Part shown: one piece after another, positions 44,801-52,825 of the stretch
How positions within the stretch are numbered: the stretch's first letter is position 1
How the letters are laid out: each line of letters opens with the position of its first letter
Assembly (NCBI RefSeq): GCF_042652085.1
Contig: NZ_JBHSJF010000006.1
Span: forward strand, 806,001-870,000
Length of the DNA: 64,000 bases
Source: Flaviflagellibacter deserti
GTDB taxonomy: Bacteria > Pseudomonadota > Alphaproteobacteria > Rhizobiales > Methylopilaceae
Direction: 5' to 3'
The notes under the pieces: model-generated
Seen by the model: only the letters and a program-made list of their open reading frames with translations
Told to the model about the DNA's origin: nothing
Databases searched by the model: none
Translations under genes and position numbers: made by a program

Positions 44801-45017
44801 CGCCGGTGATGAGCGCGACCTTGTCGACACCGACCTTGTCGACGATACGCTGATAGACCTCGCGCGCGAGCAGCCGCAGCGGCAGGCCGATCAACCCCGA
44901 GCCCTGCGCCACCATGCGTTCGATGGCGAGATGGGTCTTGCCGGTATTGGTCGGCCCCAGAACGGCAGTGACGCCCCGGCCGCGTTCGGCCGGCGATAAG
45001 GTCTTCAATCTGTCCAT
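41856..45017 (-). CDS. SUV3-like DEAD/H-box RNA helicase with a disordered RG-rich tail
   Basis: A 1053-residue helicase. Motif I is GPTNTGKT (about 21-28), motif II DEIQ, and the C-terminal RecA domain has the TDAIGMGLNLDVDHIAFAG and QIAGRAGRHL blocks. The family match is mitochondrial/alphaproteobacterial SUV3, an RNA-decay helicase. Residues ~810-930 are Ala/Glu/Pro-rich and acidic, with a near-repeat EASSEILADA and EASSEVLADA. Residues ~940-1035 are basic, rich in Arg, Gly, Gln and Asn (KREGQNRGDRREGQNGEGRE), as in RNA-binding disordered tails. It is followed at 10 bases by an S4 protein, so an RNA-metabolism operon is likely. Confidence 0.88.
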   Translation of the reverse strand: MDRLKTLSPAERGRGVTAVLGPTNTGKTHLAIERMVAQGSGLIGLPLRLLAREVYQRIVDKVGVDKVALITGEEKIKPSSPRYWVSTIEAMPQDLEVDFVAIDEIQIASDLDRGHVFTDRLLNRRGRHETMLLGAATMRGLIEKLLPGASILGRPRLSQLTFAGEKKITRLPRRSAIVAFSAEEVYAIAELIRRQRGGAAVVLGSLSPRTRNAQVELYQSGDVEYLVATDAIGMGLNLDVDHIAFAGDRKFDGFQFRRLNPAEFGQIAGRAGRHLSNGTFGTTGRCEPFETELVERLETHNFDPVRLLQWRSRDLDFSSPAALLASLAVAPTEPGLTRAPTGEDIEALEHAVRDHETRDFAKGAKAVELLWDVCQVPDYRKVAPAAHGELVTTLYGFLMREGKIPADWFARQVDQGDRTDGDIDTLSARIAHIRTWTFVANRPDWLADPAHWQALTRAVEDKLSDALHERLTQRFVDRRSSVLMRRLRDKDMLEAQVTESGDVLVEGQHVGHLSAFRFTADQSAEGEDGRALRAAAQKALGGEYARRADRLASAPDSELVLSSDGTLRWLGEPVGKLASGDKTLAPRARLLADDVLSAPDREKAEARLQLWLTTNIQKLLGPLLALESAENLTGIGRGLAFQIVEALGVLDRAKVSDEVKGLDQDARASLRALGVRFGAYHLYLPALLKPAPRALAAQLWSLHHSRDNAAAAEVAGLASSGRTSFKTDPNGPKDLFRALGYRLCNDRAIRVDILERLADLIRPAIAYRPGITPGDAPAGAAEGNGFTVTVAMTSLAGCAGEDFAAILRSLGYRVERRPAPTVTAAPVATEAAPSADAAEAVSDAPAPDQVDAEASSEILADAAVSEPAPAESEAPVAAVEPEAPVATETVDPGLEASSEVLADAILGIPDIDVASSDAAATAAAEPVMIEIWRPGRFEGNRRPAPNNRDRRPGQGAPGEGGEGRPERSGKPRHQRGGDKREGQNRGDRREGQNGEGRERHGKPPRRDDRQGGRPDQQQQQRRPERRERPIDPSSPFAALADLKAKLESDKTRT

Positions 45018-45284
45018 TGGGTGGCGGAAGGCCTTCGGTTAGCGAGCAGGCCCGCTGTTTTCCTTAATGGGCTGAATCTGGGAACGTTGGCGGAACGAAT
45101 CCAGCCCGAATCGGTGACTCGCGCCTGAGTCACGGTCTGTTCTACTCGGCCCGCACGTTAACACTCGGCCTAATAGGGAACAAAGACCGGCCGAATCGGA
45201 GACGCGACGATGTTCCCGGTTTGGATGCCCCATATGTTGATCAGCATGCGCGATAAGGACAACATCTGGGCGCCTCCGAAACCG

Positions 45285-45307
45285 CCTGTGTGGATAAGTC
45301 ACACAGG
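45285..45307. promoter_or_regulatory. Inverted repeat containing a consensus DnaA box
   Basis: Arms CCTGTGTG and CACACAGG surround GATAAGT. The left arm and loop contain TGTGGATAA (45289-45297), the exact complement of the DnaA box TTATCCACA. It lies in the 295-base gap 45018-45312, 5 bases after the DUF3108 stop on the minus strand. No other gene or structure was recognised in that gap. Confidence 0.5.
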
Positions 45308-45312
45308 GATGG

Positions 45313-46245
45313 TTAACGCGGCGTCCCGTTATCGGACGGAGCGGCGACGGCCTCGCCGGCATCAGCGTGTTTGGTCGGATTCTGAGTCGCGGTGAATTCG
45401 CTCGCCTCGATCAGCATCGTGCCCATGCCGGTGACGAGCGAGATCTTCCAGGGAGCGACCATCTGGGTACCCTGGATCGGCGCGAGCCAGGCTTCGATGG
45501 TCTTGTTCTGCTCCATATAGTTTGGCTTGCCGTTCGCCCGGTGGCCGGCGATCGCCTTGTACGTCGCGCGGCAGACGACGACCGGACCTTCATAACCCTT
45601 GATCGTCTTCACGTTCTCGATGCGGAGATAGGACATCTTGATGTCGAACCGTTCCGTACCCTCGAAGATCGGCAAAGTGCGGTCGCAGACGCTCGGCTCC
45701 AGCGTGTCCGACTTCTTTGCGACCGGCATCAGAAGCGCGCTGATCGGATCGATCACGCCCTTCTTATGCTCCTGCGTCACCGGGACCCGGTCCGGACGAT
45801 AGGGCAGCGGCGGCGTCACGGTATCGCGCCGCACGCGGCCGCGCGACAGAGCGATCCGGATCTTGCGAACTTCGGAGCTGTCGGCCGTGTCGATCGCGGC
45901 GCTCAGCGGCCAGACGCCGTCCGGATAGACCGTGCCGATGGCCTTGCCGCTCATCGCGAAGCCCATGCCGTCGGCGCCGAAATCGACCACGTAGCGCCCC
46001 TTATCCGGCACCGTCGCCTTCAGGGTTCCGCTAGCGAAGTTGATGGGGAGCACCGCGAGACGTGCGGTATAGGCGGCCGTGAACTCGGTCTCACCCGCGA
46101 GAGCCGGCATCGCCGTGACGCACGCCGCAACGGCGACCACCGCCATGCGGGCGGGCCGCGCGATCGGCAAACCTGAGAGCAATGACGGCACAGCGGTAAT
46201 CCTTCGGCGTCGCAAATCGTGGCTCTTCCGGCCCGATTCAAGCAT
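45313..46245 (-). CDS. DUF3108 family exported protein
   Basis: A 310-residue protein. The start at ATG 46245 has GGAG 8 bases upstream; a GTG at 46191 is an alternative that would begin closer to the signal peptide (MAVVAVAACVTAMPALAGE). The mature part shows the DUF3108 beta-rich pattern (FTAAYTARLAVLPINFASGTL, then VDPISALLMP-like IDPISALLM, and IEAWLAPIQGTQMVAPWKI). These proteins are thought to be periplasmic or outer-membrane associated, and their function is unknown. It is divergent from rpmB. Confidence 0.82.
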   Translation of the reverse strand: MLESGRKSHDLRRRRITAVPSLLSGLPIARPARMAVVAVAACVTAMPALAGETEFTAAYTARLAVLPINFASGTLKATVPDKGRYVVDFGADGMGFAMSGKAIGTVYPDGVWPLSAAIDTADSSEVRKIRIALSRGRVRRDTVTPPLPYRPDRVPVTQEHKKGVIDPISALLMPVAKKSDTLEPSVCDRTLPIFEGTERFDIKMSYLRIENVKTIKGYEGPVVVCRATYKAIAGHRANGKPNYMEQNKTIEAWLAPIQGTQMVAPWKISLVTGMGTMLIEASEFTATQNPTKHADAGEAVAAPSDNGTPR

Positions 46246-46465
46246 TGACAATGCTCCAGACGGCCCGTTCCGTCGAGAGTGGGCGAGCAATTCCGGGCGG
46301 CCGTTGCAACGGAGACTCAGTTTCTGCGGGGCTTCGCTTGACGCAAAAGGGGGTTGGCGACTATACAGCGCGACCTTCGAGCGCCCCGGCTCTCGCGGCC
46401 TGTTCTGCTTTTGCTTTTCGGGTCCGGCCTGCTCGCCCCGTAATTCTTGTATATGGAGCACTGCG

Positions 46466-46765
46466 ATGTCGCGGCGCTGCGAACTGACTGGAAAAGCCGT
46501 CCTCGTTGGCAATCTTGTCAGCCATTCGAATCGTAAGACGAAGACCCGGTTCCTGCCGAACCTCGTCAGGGTCACCCTGCTGTCCGACGCCCTCGGCCAG
46601 TCCGTGCGCCTGCGCGTCACGGCCCATGCCCTCCGCTCGGTCGAGCACCGCGGCGGTCTCGATGCCTTCCTGCTGAAGGCTTCGGAGAACGACCTGTCGC
46701 AGAAGGCCAAGGAACTGCGCCGCAAGATCGTCAAGGCCGCCGGCGAGGCCACGGCGGCTGCATAA
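46466..46765 (+). CDS. rpmB: 50S ribosomal protein L28
   Basis: A 99-residue ribosomal protein. The opening SRRCELTGKAVLVGNLVSHSNRKTKTRF and the following LPNLVRV are the L28 hallmark. Start ATG 46466 has GGAG 8 bases upstream; frame before it is not coding. It is followed after 10 bases by a membrane transporter gene. Confidence 0.97.
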   Translation: MSRRCELTGKAVLVGNLVSHSNRKTKTRFLPNLVRVTLLSDALGQSVRLRVTAHALRSVEHRGGLDAFLLKASENDLSQKAKELRRKIVKAAGEATAAA

Positions 46766-46775
46766 GGCAGCACCG

Positions 46776-47384
46776 ATGCCCGCGAACGGAACCGTCCGAC
46801 AGCTTGCCCTTCCGGTCGCCGCCATGGCGGCCGTCGTGGCGCTCTCCAACGTTGCGGTCCAGTATCCCGTCACGGCGTTCGGCCTCGGCGACTACCTGAC
46901 CTACGGCGCGCTGACCTATCCGCTCGCCTTCCTCGTCAATGACCTGACCAACCGCCGCTTCGGCCCGACGCTTACGCGCCGGGTCATCTATTGCGGCTTC
47001 GCGATCGCCGTCGTGCTGTCGATCGCCCTGGCTTCGCCGCGCATCGCGCTGGCGTCGGGCACGGCGTTCCTGTTCGGCCAGCTTCTCGACATCACCGTCT
47101 TCAACCGCCTCCGCCGGATGACCTGGTGGCGTGCGCCGCTGGCTGGCAGCCTGCTCGGCTCGGCGCTCGACACGGTCGTGTTCTTCTCGCTCGCCTTCGC
47201 CGGCGACCCCATGATGTCCGGCCCCGTCACCTATCCGACCTTCGGCGTCACCGTCCCGCTCTGGGTCGGCCTCGCCTTTTTCGATTTCCTGGTAAAGGTA
47301 GCGATGGCGCTGCTGTTGCTGGTGCCTTACGGCGCACTGATGGGTCGCATCCGGCCGGCTGAAGTGGTTACGGCTAGCCGCTGA
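46776..47384 (+). CDS. Queuosine precursor transporter (VUT/YhhQ family)
   Basis: A 202-residue membrane protein with five to six hydrophobic segments. The conserved stretches LTYGALTYPLAFLVNDLTNRRFGP and GTAFLFGQLLDITVFNRLR match the YhhQ/VUT family that imports queuosine precursors such as preQ0 and preQ1 for tRNA modification. It sits 10 bases after rpmB and should be co-transcribed with it. Confidence 0.85.
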   Translation: MPANGTVRQLALPVAAMAAVVALSNVAVQYPVTAFGLGDYLTYGALTYPLAFLVNDLTNRRFGPTLTRRVIYCGFAIAVVLSIALASPRIALASGTAFLFGQLLDITVFNRLRRMTWWRAPLAGSLLGSALDTVVFFSLAFAGDPMMSGPVTYPTFGVTVPLWVGLAFFDFLVKVAMALLLLVPYGALMGRIRPAEVVTASR

Positions 47385-47409
47385 ATTTTCGCACTTCCGT
47401 TCACCACGC

Positions 47410-47489
47410 CGTCGTCCTCCGGCTTGACCGGAGGACCCATGCAGCCTTCGCCACGACGATGGATGCTCCGGTCAAGCCGGAGGATGACG
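47410..47489. repeat. 80-bp inverted-repeat element, copy B
   Basis: It has the same architecture and length as 37961-38040: 30-base arms at 47410-47439 and 47460-47489, each with the internal CCTCCGG...CCGGAGG palindrome. It lies between converging genes (transporter and phytase-like), so it may also end transcription. Confidence 0.85.
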
Positions 47490-47520
47490 GTAACAGAAGC
47501 CTAGCCCTGTAGCTCGCCCT

Positions 47521-47540
47521 CATCCGGGATGGCAGTCCAT
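47521..47540. repeat. 20-bp repeat copy B, abutting the phytase-like stop codon
   Basis: CATCCGGGATGGCAGTCCAT, 18 of 20 matches to 32381-32400, ending one base before the stop of a minus-strand gene, as copy A does. Confidence 0.55.
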
Positions 47541-47541
47541 G

Positions 47542-48522
47542 TCACTCCTTCAATCCGAACTGCAGCAGGATCGTCCGTTGAAACGGATTGAAATTGTCGT
47601 CCGATAGAAGCGTCAGCACCGTCGTGCCATCCGCTGCCTTGGTCGCCGAGATCGCTTCCAGATTATCGATCTCCTGAGAAAGGTTCGCCTCGAACAGAAG
47701 CGGCCCGTCCAGCACCGCGCCCGGGGCGACGTCCTTAGCGGCGATGCGGCGAATGCGGATCGACAGCAAAGGCGCCCTGTACTTCCGCTGCAGGACGACG
47801 AGATCACCGCCCGGCAGGAAGGTCGCGTCGGTCACGGCGAAGCCGTCGTGCTCACGAAGGCTGAGGGTCTCCGCGAAGCCCCCTTTGCCGGGAATGAGCC
47901 AGGCCGGATGATTGCCGTCCTTTCCGCTCGGATCCTCGCCGAGCATCAGGAAACTCCCAGCACGCGGCTGGCCGTCGGGCACGATCGCCAGGGCCTCAAG
48001 GCCCGCATTCGACGGCATCGCCGTCATCCCTTTCGGCAGGCGGATCGTCAAAAAGCCCCTCGGATTGGCGTTATTCGCCCCGAAATCGAACCGCAGAAGC
48101 TGCGGCACACCCTCCGTCGTCACCCAGGCCGTGCTGCCACGAACCTCCAGCGCCTCGGTGTCGCCTCGCGACGTCCCGACAAGCGAGGCGCCCTTCGCAT
48201 CCAGCACCTCGGCGATCGAGGCATCCTCGATCCCGATCGGCCGGGTGCCGTCATAGACGATGCGGCCTTCCAGCCAGGTCGCACGGTCCGAAAGCGCGCG
48301 GAACCGGCTGCCGTCGGCCTCGACGCGGAGCCCGGAATAACCACCGAAGCTTCGGTCGCTGCCCCTGAGTTCCAACCCGCCGCGAAACGTCAGGGCGCCA
48401 AACTCAGTCCGTTCCGGATTTGCGCGTTCGAAGGAGGCAATGGGCTTTGCCGTGATCGTGATCGGCTCGGCCAAAGCGGGCGTCGATGCCATGGCCAGAA
48501 TGATCGACGCCAGAGTCCACAT
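47542..48522 (-). CDS. Exported esterase-like activity of phytase family protein
   Basis: A 326-residue protein starting at ATG 48522, whose first base is shared with the cobT stop (TGATG). A signal peptide is present (cut near PALAEP). The beta-propeller-like pattern LRGSDRSFGGYSGLRVEADGSRFRALSD, then NAGLEALAIVPDG and EIDNLEAISATKAADG, matches the phytase-like esterase family (DUF-type). Enzyme activity is not established for most members. Coupling to cobT is common in this order. Confidence 0.8.
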   Translation of the reverse strand: MWTLASIILAMASTPALAEPITITAKPIASFERANPERTEFGALTFRGGLELRGSDRSFGGYSGLRVEADGSRFRALSDRATWLEGRIVYDGTRPIGIEDASIAEVLDAKGASLVGTSRGDTEALEVRGSTAWVTTEGVPQLLRFDFGANNANPRGFLTIRLPKGMTAMPSNAGLEALAIVPDGQPRAGSFLMLGEDPSGKDGNHPAWLIPGKGGFAETLSLREHDGFAVTDATFLPGGDLVVLQRKYRAPLLSIRIRRIAAKDVAPGAVLDGPLLFEANLSQEIDNLEAISATKAADGTTVLTLLSDDNFNPFQRTILLQFGLKE

Positions 48523-50417
48523 CAGGCCCGGACGGTTGCGCGGCGCGGAGCCGGACTTCTCGGCGTCGCCTTCTCGTCGAAGAGTTCGGCGAGCTTCTCG
48601 GTCATCACACCGCCGAGTTCCTCGGCATCGACGATCGTCACGGCGCGCCGGTAGTAGCGCGTCACGTCGTGACCGATGCCGATGGCAATCAACTCGACCG
48701 GCGAGCGCGTCTCGATGTCCTCGATGACGGCCCGCAAATGCTTCTCGAGATAATTGCCGTTGTTGACCGACAAAGTGGAATCGTCGACGGGCGCGCCGTC
48801 CGAGATCATCATCAGGATGCGGCGCTGTTCCGGCCGGGCCAGCAGGCGCTTGTGCGCCCAGTCCAGCGCCTCGCCGTCGATGTTCTCCTTCAGGAGACCC
48901 TCGCGCATCATCAGGCCGAGATTCTTCCGGGCCCGGCGCCAGGGCGCGTCGGCGGACTTGTAGATGATATGGCGGAGATCGTTCAGGCGGCCTGGATAAG
49001 GCGGCTTGCCGGCCTGCAGCCACGCTTCGCGCGACTGCCCGCCCTTCCAGGCGCGGGTCGTGAAGCCAAGGATCTCGACCTTCACGCCGCACCGCTCCAG
49101 CGTTCGCGCTAGAATGTCGGCGCAGGTCGCCGCGACAGTGATCGGGCGTCCGCGCATCGAGCCCGAATTGTCGAGCAGGAGCGTGACGACGGTGTCGCGG
49201 AAATCGGTGTCGCGCTCGCTCATGAAGGAGAGTGGCTGCATCGGATCGGTGACGACGCGGGACAGACGCGCCGGATCGAGCGTGCCCTCTTCGAGGTCGA
49301 AGTCCCAGGCGCGGTTCTGCTGCGCGAGCAGGCGGCGCTGCAGCCGGTTCGCCAAACGCCCGACGACGCCCTGGAGGTTGGCGAGCTGCTTGTCGAGATA
49401 CGAGCGGAGGCGCGCCAGCTCGTCGGCGTCGCAGAGCTCCTCGGCGTGCATGGTCTCGTCGAAGCGGTTGGTGAAGGCGCGGTAGTCGACGGCCACACCT
49501 TGAGTGTTCGACAGCTGGCGCCGCGGCGGCTCGTTAATGTCCTCGGCGTCGCCCTCCTCCGCCTCGTCCGGCGTTTCGGAAGGCGGCGCGTCGGCCTGCT
49601 CCATCTCGCCGAAATCGGGCTCGTCGTCGGTCGCCTCGGCCTCCGCCGACTGGGCACCCTCGGCGCTCTCCTCGCCGCGCTCGCCGCCCTCTTCCTGGCC
49701 GGGATCCTTGTCGGTGTCCGCGTCGCCCTCCTCATCCGTCATCTCGTCGAGATCGGAGGCGAATTCGTCGCCCATTTCGAGCGCGGTCAGGAGTTCGCGC
49801 ATGGAACGCGCGAATGCGATCTGGTCGTTCAGGACCAGATCGAGGTCTTCGAGATTCTTGCCGGCCTTTTCCTCGATCCAGCCCTTCCAGAGGTCGACGA
49901 CCTTCTGGCCGGACGCCGGCGGCTCGATACCGGTCAGCCGCTGGCGGACCATCAGCGAGAGCGCCTCCTCGATCGGAGCGTCCTCGCGGGCGGACAGGTC
50001 ATCATAGCTCGCGCGCGTGAAGCGTTCGTCGAGCATCGCCGTGATGTTGTTCGCAACACCCGACATCCGGCGCGAGCCGATCGCCTCGCAGCGCGCCTGC
50101 TCGACGGCGTCGAAGATCGCCCGCGCCTCGGTTCCCCGCGGCACGAGCCTGTTGTGCAGCTTCGGGTCGTGGCAGGCGAGTTTCAGCGCCAGAGCGTCGG
50201 CATTGCCGCGCAGGACAGCGGCATCCTTCGCGGTCAGGCGGCGCGGCGGTTCCGGCAAACGTGCGGTATTGCCGGTGAGCGAGGCTCGCTCCTGCGAGAA
50301 GCTGATTTCGAGATCCGACTTGCCCGCGATCGCGCGCAAGGTCGCGGCCACCGAGCGCTTCAGGGGCTCGCTCGGCGGTTCGCGTGGCTTGGTCGGTCCT
50401 GAATTCGAGGCGGCCAT
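48522..50417 (-). CDS. cobT: Aerobic cobaltochelatase subunit CobT
   Basis: A 631-residue protein. The N-terminal domain is followed by an acidic low-complexity middle (about 215-300, EEGDADTDKDPGQEE) and a C-terminal von Willebrand A domain with MIDAS motif DNSGSMRG. CobT works with CobS (AAA+) and CobN to insert cobalt into hydrogenobyrinic acid a,c-diamide. It starts 13 bases after cobS. No cobalamin riboswitch was recognised upstream of the pair. Confidence 0.93.
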   Translation of the reverse strand: MAASNSGPTKPREPPSEPLKRSVAATLRAIAGKSDLEISFSQERASLTGNTARLPEPPRRLTAKDAAVLRGNADALALKLACHDPKLHNRLVPRGTEARAIFDAVEQARCEAIGSRRMSGVANNITAMLDERFTRASYDDLSAREDAPIEEALSLMVRQRLTGIEPPASGQKVVDLWKGWIEEKAGKNLEDLDLVLNDQIAFARSMRELLTALEMGDEFASDLDEMTDEEGDADTDKDPGQEEGGERGEESAEGAQSAEAEATDDEPDFGEMEQADAPPSETPDEAEEGDAEDINEPPRRQLSNTQGVAVDYRAFTNRFDETMHAEELCDADELARLRSYLDKQLANLQGVVGRLANRLQRRLLAQQNRAWDFDLEEGTLDPARLSRVVTDPMQPLSFMSERDTDFRDTVVTLLLDNSGSMRGRPITVAATCADILARTLERCGVKVEILGFTTRAWKGGQSREAWLQAGKPPYPGRLNDLRHIIYKSADAPWRRARKNLGLMMREGLLKENIDGEALDWAHKRLLARPEQRRILMMISDGAPVDDSTLSVNNGNYLEKHLRAVIEDIETRSPVELIAIGIGHDVTRYYRRAVTIVDAEELGGVMTEKLAELFDEKATPRSPAPRRATVRA

Positions 50418-50430
50418 GACTCGACCTGGC

Positions 50431-51420
50431 TCAGCTCAGTGCGACATTCACCGCGGATTCGGCCAGTTCCTGGCCGAAGCAGCGCTGATAGAACTCGGCG
50501 ACCAGCGGCCGCTCCAGCTCATCGCACTTGTTGAGGAAGGTCAGGCGGAACGCGAAGCCGATATCGCTGAAGATGTCGGCGTTTTCGGACCAGGTGATCA
50601 CCGAACGCGGGCTCATCACGGTCGACAGGTCACCGTTGATGAACGCGTTGCGGGTCAGGTCGGCGAGACGGACCATCTTCGAGACGATCTCGCGGCCTTC
50701 GGGCCTGCCCTTGTAGTGCGGCGACTTGGCGAGGACGATATCGACCTCGTTGTCGTGCGGCAGATAGTTCAGCGTCGTCACGATCGACCAGCGGTCCATC
50801 TGACCCTGGTTGATCTGCTGGGTGCCGTGATAGAGGCCCGACGTGTCGCCGAGACCGACCGTGTTCGCCGTCGCGAACAGGCGAAAGGCCGGGTGAGGAC
50901 GGATGACGCGCTTCTGGTCGAGCAGCGTCAGGCGGCCGGATACTTCGAGCACGCGCTGGATCACGAACATCACGTCCGGGCGGCCGGCATCATATTCGTC
51001 GAAGACGAGCGCGACATTGTTCTGCAGCGCCCAGGGCAGCATGCCGTCCTTGAACTCGGTGACCTGCGCGCCGTCCTTCAGGACGATCGCGTCCTTGCCG
51101 ACGAGGTCGATACGCGAGACGTGGCTGTCGAGATTGATGCGCACGCACGGCCAGTTGAGGCGCGCCGCGACCTGCTCGATATGCGTCGACTTGCCGGTGC
51201 CGTGATAGCCCGTGACCATCACGCGGCGGTTCCGCGCGAAGCCGGCGAGGATCGCAAGCGTCGTGTTCTTGTCGAACAGATAATCGGGATCGAGATCCGG
51301 AACGTGGTCGTCGGTCTCGGAATAAGCAGGCACTTCCAGGTCAGAGTCGATACCGAACGTCTGACGTACGGACACCTTCATGTCCGGTATACCCCGGACG
51401 CCTTCAGCTACAGTCGCCAT
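50431..51420 (-). CDS. cobS: Aerobic cobaltochelatase subunit CobS
   Basis: A 329-residue AAA+ ATPase with Walker A GYHGTGKST, Walker B LVFDEYD and a MoxR-like C-terminal region. With CobT it forms the ATPase ring that drives CobN. The N-terminal ~40 residues (IPDMKVSVRQTFGIDSDLEVP) are CobS-specific. First gene of the cobS-cobT-phytase-like run, starting 61 bases after the J-domain gene. Confidence 0.94.
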   Translation of the reverse strand: MATVAEGVRGIPDMKVSVRQTFGIDSDLEVPAYSETDDHVPDLDPDYLFDKNTTLAILAGFARNRRVMVTGYHGTGKSTHIEQVAARLNWPCVRINLDSHVSRIDLVGKDAIVLKDGAQVTEFKDGMLPWALQNNVALVFDEYDAGRPDVMFVIQRVLEVSGRLTLLDQKRVIRPHPAFRLFATANTVGLGDTSGLYHGTQQINQGQMDRWSIVTTLNYLPHDNEVDIVLAKSPHYKGRPEGREIVSKMVRLADLTRNAFINGDLSTVMSPRSVITWSENADIFSDIGFAFRLTFLNKCDELERPLVAEFYQRCFGQELAESAVNVALS

Positions 51421-51480
51421 GAAACCTCCTGAACCACGACCCGCACGGCCGTGGGCCGCCCGCCATGGGCGACATGCCAG

Positions 51481-52116
51481 TCAGCAGAGACCAGCCTGTT
51501 TTAGGTAATTATAGGCTTGGATGACAGCGCGCAATTTATCCTCGGTCGCACGGTCACCGCCATTTGCATCGGGATGCAGCCGTTTCACCAAGGTCTTGAA
51601 ACGGGCCTTGATCTCTTCCCCCGACGCACTCTCTTCCAGGCCGAGTTCGATCAGCGAATTCCGCTCGACCTTCTTGAGGGCGCGGCGACGCGGTGCCTCG
51701 GGTTCGGGCCGGCGCGCCTCGGCATCGCCTCCGAATACGTTGAAGGGGTCCGCGAAATCCCAATTGCCGAAGCGCGGATGAGATGAATGCGGCCGCGGCG
51801 GGACCTTGCCGCCGGCTGCACGGTTGACGCCCATCGTCCATGTCGGGCGATGGCCGGTCAGCGAATCCTTCTGCCAGGCCGCAACCGCGTCGTCCGGCAT
51901 GTCGCGGAAATAATTGAATGACTGGTTGTACTCGCGGACATGCTGGAAGCAGAATCGCCAGTACTGACCCTCGCGGTCACGCCCCTTCGGCGCGCGAAAA
52001 TCGCCCTTGTCGGCGCAGCCGGGGTGTTCGCACATTCCGGGCTTCGCCTGTGCTTCGGCAGCCGTCGGCTTGCGCGCGGCGCGGATGCGATCGAACCAGG
52101 GTGAATCAAGTTTCAT
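51481..52116 (-). CDS. J-domain (DnaJ-like) protein
   Basis: A 211-residue protein with a C-terminal J domain (IELGLEESASGEEIKARFKTL, then the HPD tripeptide in RLHPDANGGD). The N-terminal half has a putative metal or structural cysteine site (CEHPGC, FCFQH). Start ATG 52116 is preferred over the longer frame from 52206. It sits next to cobS as in other Hyphomicrobiales. The cochaperone role and partner are unknown. Confidence 0.85.
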   Translation of the reverse strand: MKLDSPWFDRIRAARKPTAAEAQAKPGMCEHPGCADKGDFRAPKGRDREGQYWRFCFQHVREYNQSFNYFRDMPDDAVAAWQKDSLTGHRPTWTMGVNRAAGGKVPPRPHSSHPRFGNWDFADPFNVFGGDAEARRPEPEAPRRRALKKVERNSLIELGLEESASGEEIKARFKTLVKRLHPDANGGDRATEDKLRAVIQAYNYLKQAGLC

Positions 52117-52258
52117 AGCGTCGATTATGGGCGGCTCCGGCGGGCGCGACAAGCGAACGCGGCCACTGGTCTCAGGATGCGATAGAAGGGTTGACGGATC
52201 GATCACGACGGCGCGCAGAACGCTTCGTTCGACGAGCCGGAGCCATTATGTAGGCGCT

Positions 52259-52522
52259 ATGAGCACGTTTAGAAACCGCATTGAATCGAAACTTCGCGCC
52301 GCCTTCGAACCGACCCGGCTGGAGGTCATCGACGAGAGCCACCAGCATGCGGGCCATGGCGGCTGGCGCGAGGGTGGGGAAACCCATTTCCGTGTCCGCA
52401 TCGGCTCGCCGCAATTCGCCGGCAAGAGCCGGGTCGAGACCCATCGCGCCGTCAATGCCGTGTTGGCCGAGGAACTCCGCGAGCGGGTCCACGCTCTGGC
52501 GATCGAGGCTTCGGCGAGCTAG
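52259..52522 (+). CDS. BolA family protein
   Basis: An 87-residue BolA-like protein (RIESKLRAAFEPTRLEVIDESHQHAGH, then ETHFRVRIGSPQFAGKSRVETHRAVN). BolA proteins bind monothiol glutaredoxins and help with Fe-S cluster or redox control. The start at ATG 52259 follows the usual family N-terminus. Its last 71 bases overlap an opposite-strand KTSC gene. Confidence 0.9.
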   Translation: MSTFRNRIESKLRAAFEPTRLEVIDESHQHAGHGGWREGGETHFRVRIGSPQFAGKSRVETHRAVNAVLAEELRERVHALAIEASAS

Positions 52523-52721
52523 CCGTCTTGAGCCGATATTCGTAGCGATCCCTGATACGTGCATTGAAAAACTGTCCCTTCGACATCGCGTGGACAAAAT
52601 CCTCGTGCACTTCGGGCTCGACGCCAAAATAGGTGTAGGTCCGATTGCTTCCGACGAATGTCACGTCGAGTTCGCGGTCGTCCGGCAGATAGGCAATCTG
52701 TTTGATCGCGGTCGAGGGCAC
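52452..52721 (-). CDS. KTSC domain protein
   Basis: An 89-residue protein started at GTG 52721. The pattern STAIKQIAYLPDDRELDVTFVGSNRTYTYFGV, then SKGQFFNARIRDRYEYR, is the KTSC domain, found alone or fused to nucleases and of unknown role. Its C-terminal 23 or so codons, basic and Pro-rich, lie over the 3' end of bolA on the other strand. Confidence 0.75.
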   Translation of the reverse strand: MPSTAIKQIAYLPDDRELDVTFVGSNRTYTYFGVEPEVHEDFVHAMSKGQFFNARIRDRYEYRLKTASSPKPRSPERGPARGVPRPTRH

Positions 52722-52825
52722 TTCTCGCCTCCGAATCTTTCAATTGGAAACGCCGCCGGAGTCCTGCGGTTTCGTGGCGCTTGGATTTGGAGCGGCGAAG
52801 GCCGATATAAGGCGTCTAGGTTTAG

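Noticed and set aside
51421..51480. Cobalamin riboswitch upstream of cobS
   Set aside because: The gap is only 60 bases and lacks the conserved core motifs, so it cannot hold the aptamer.
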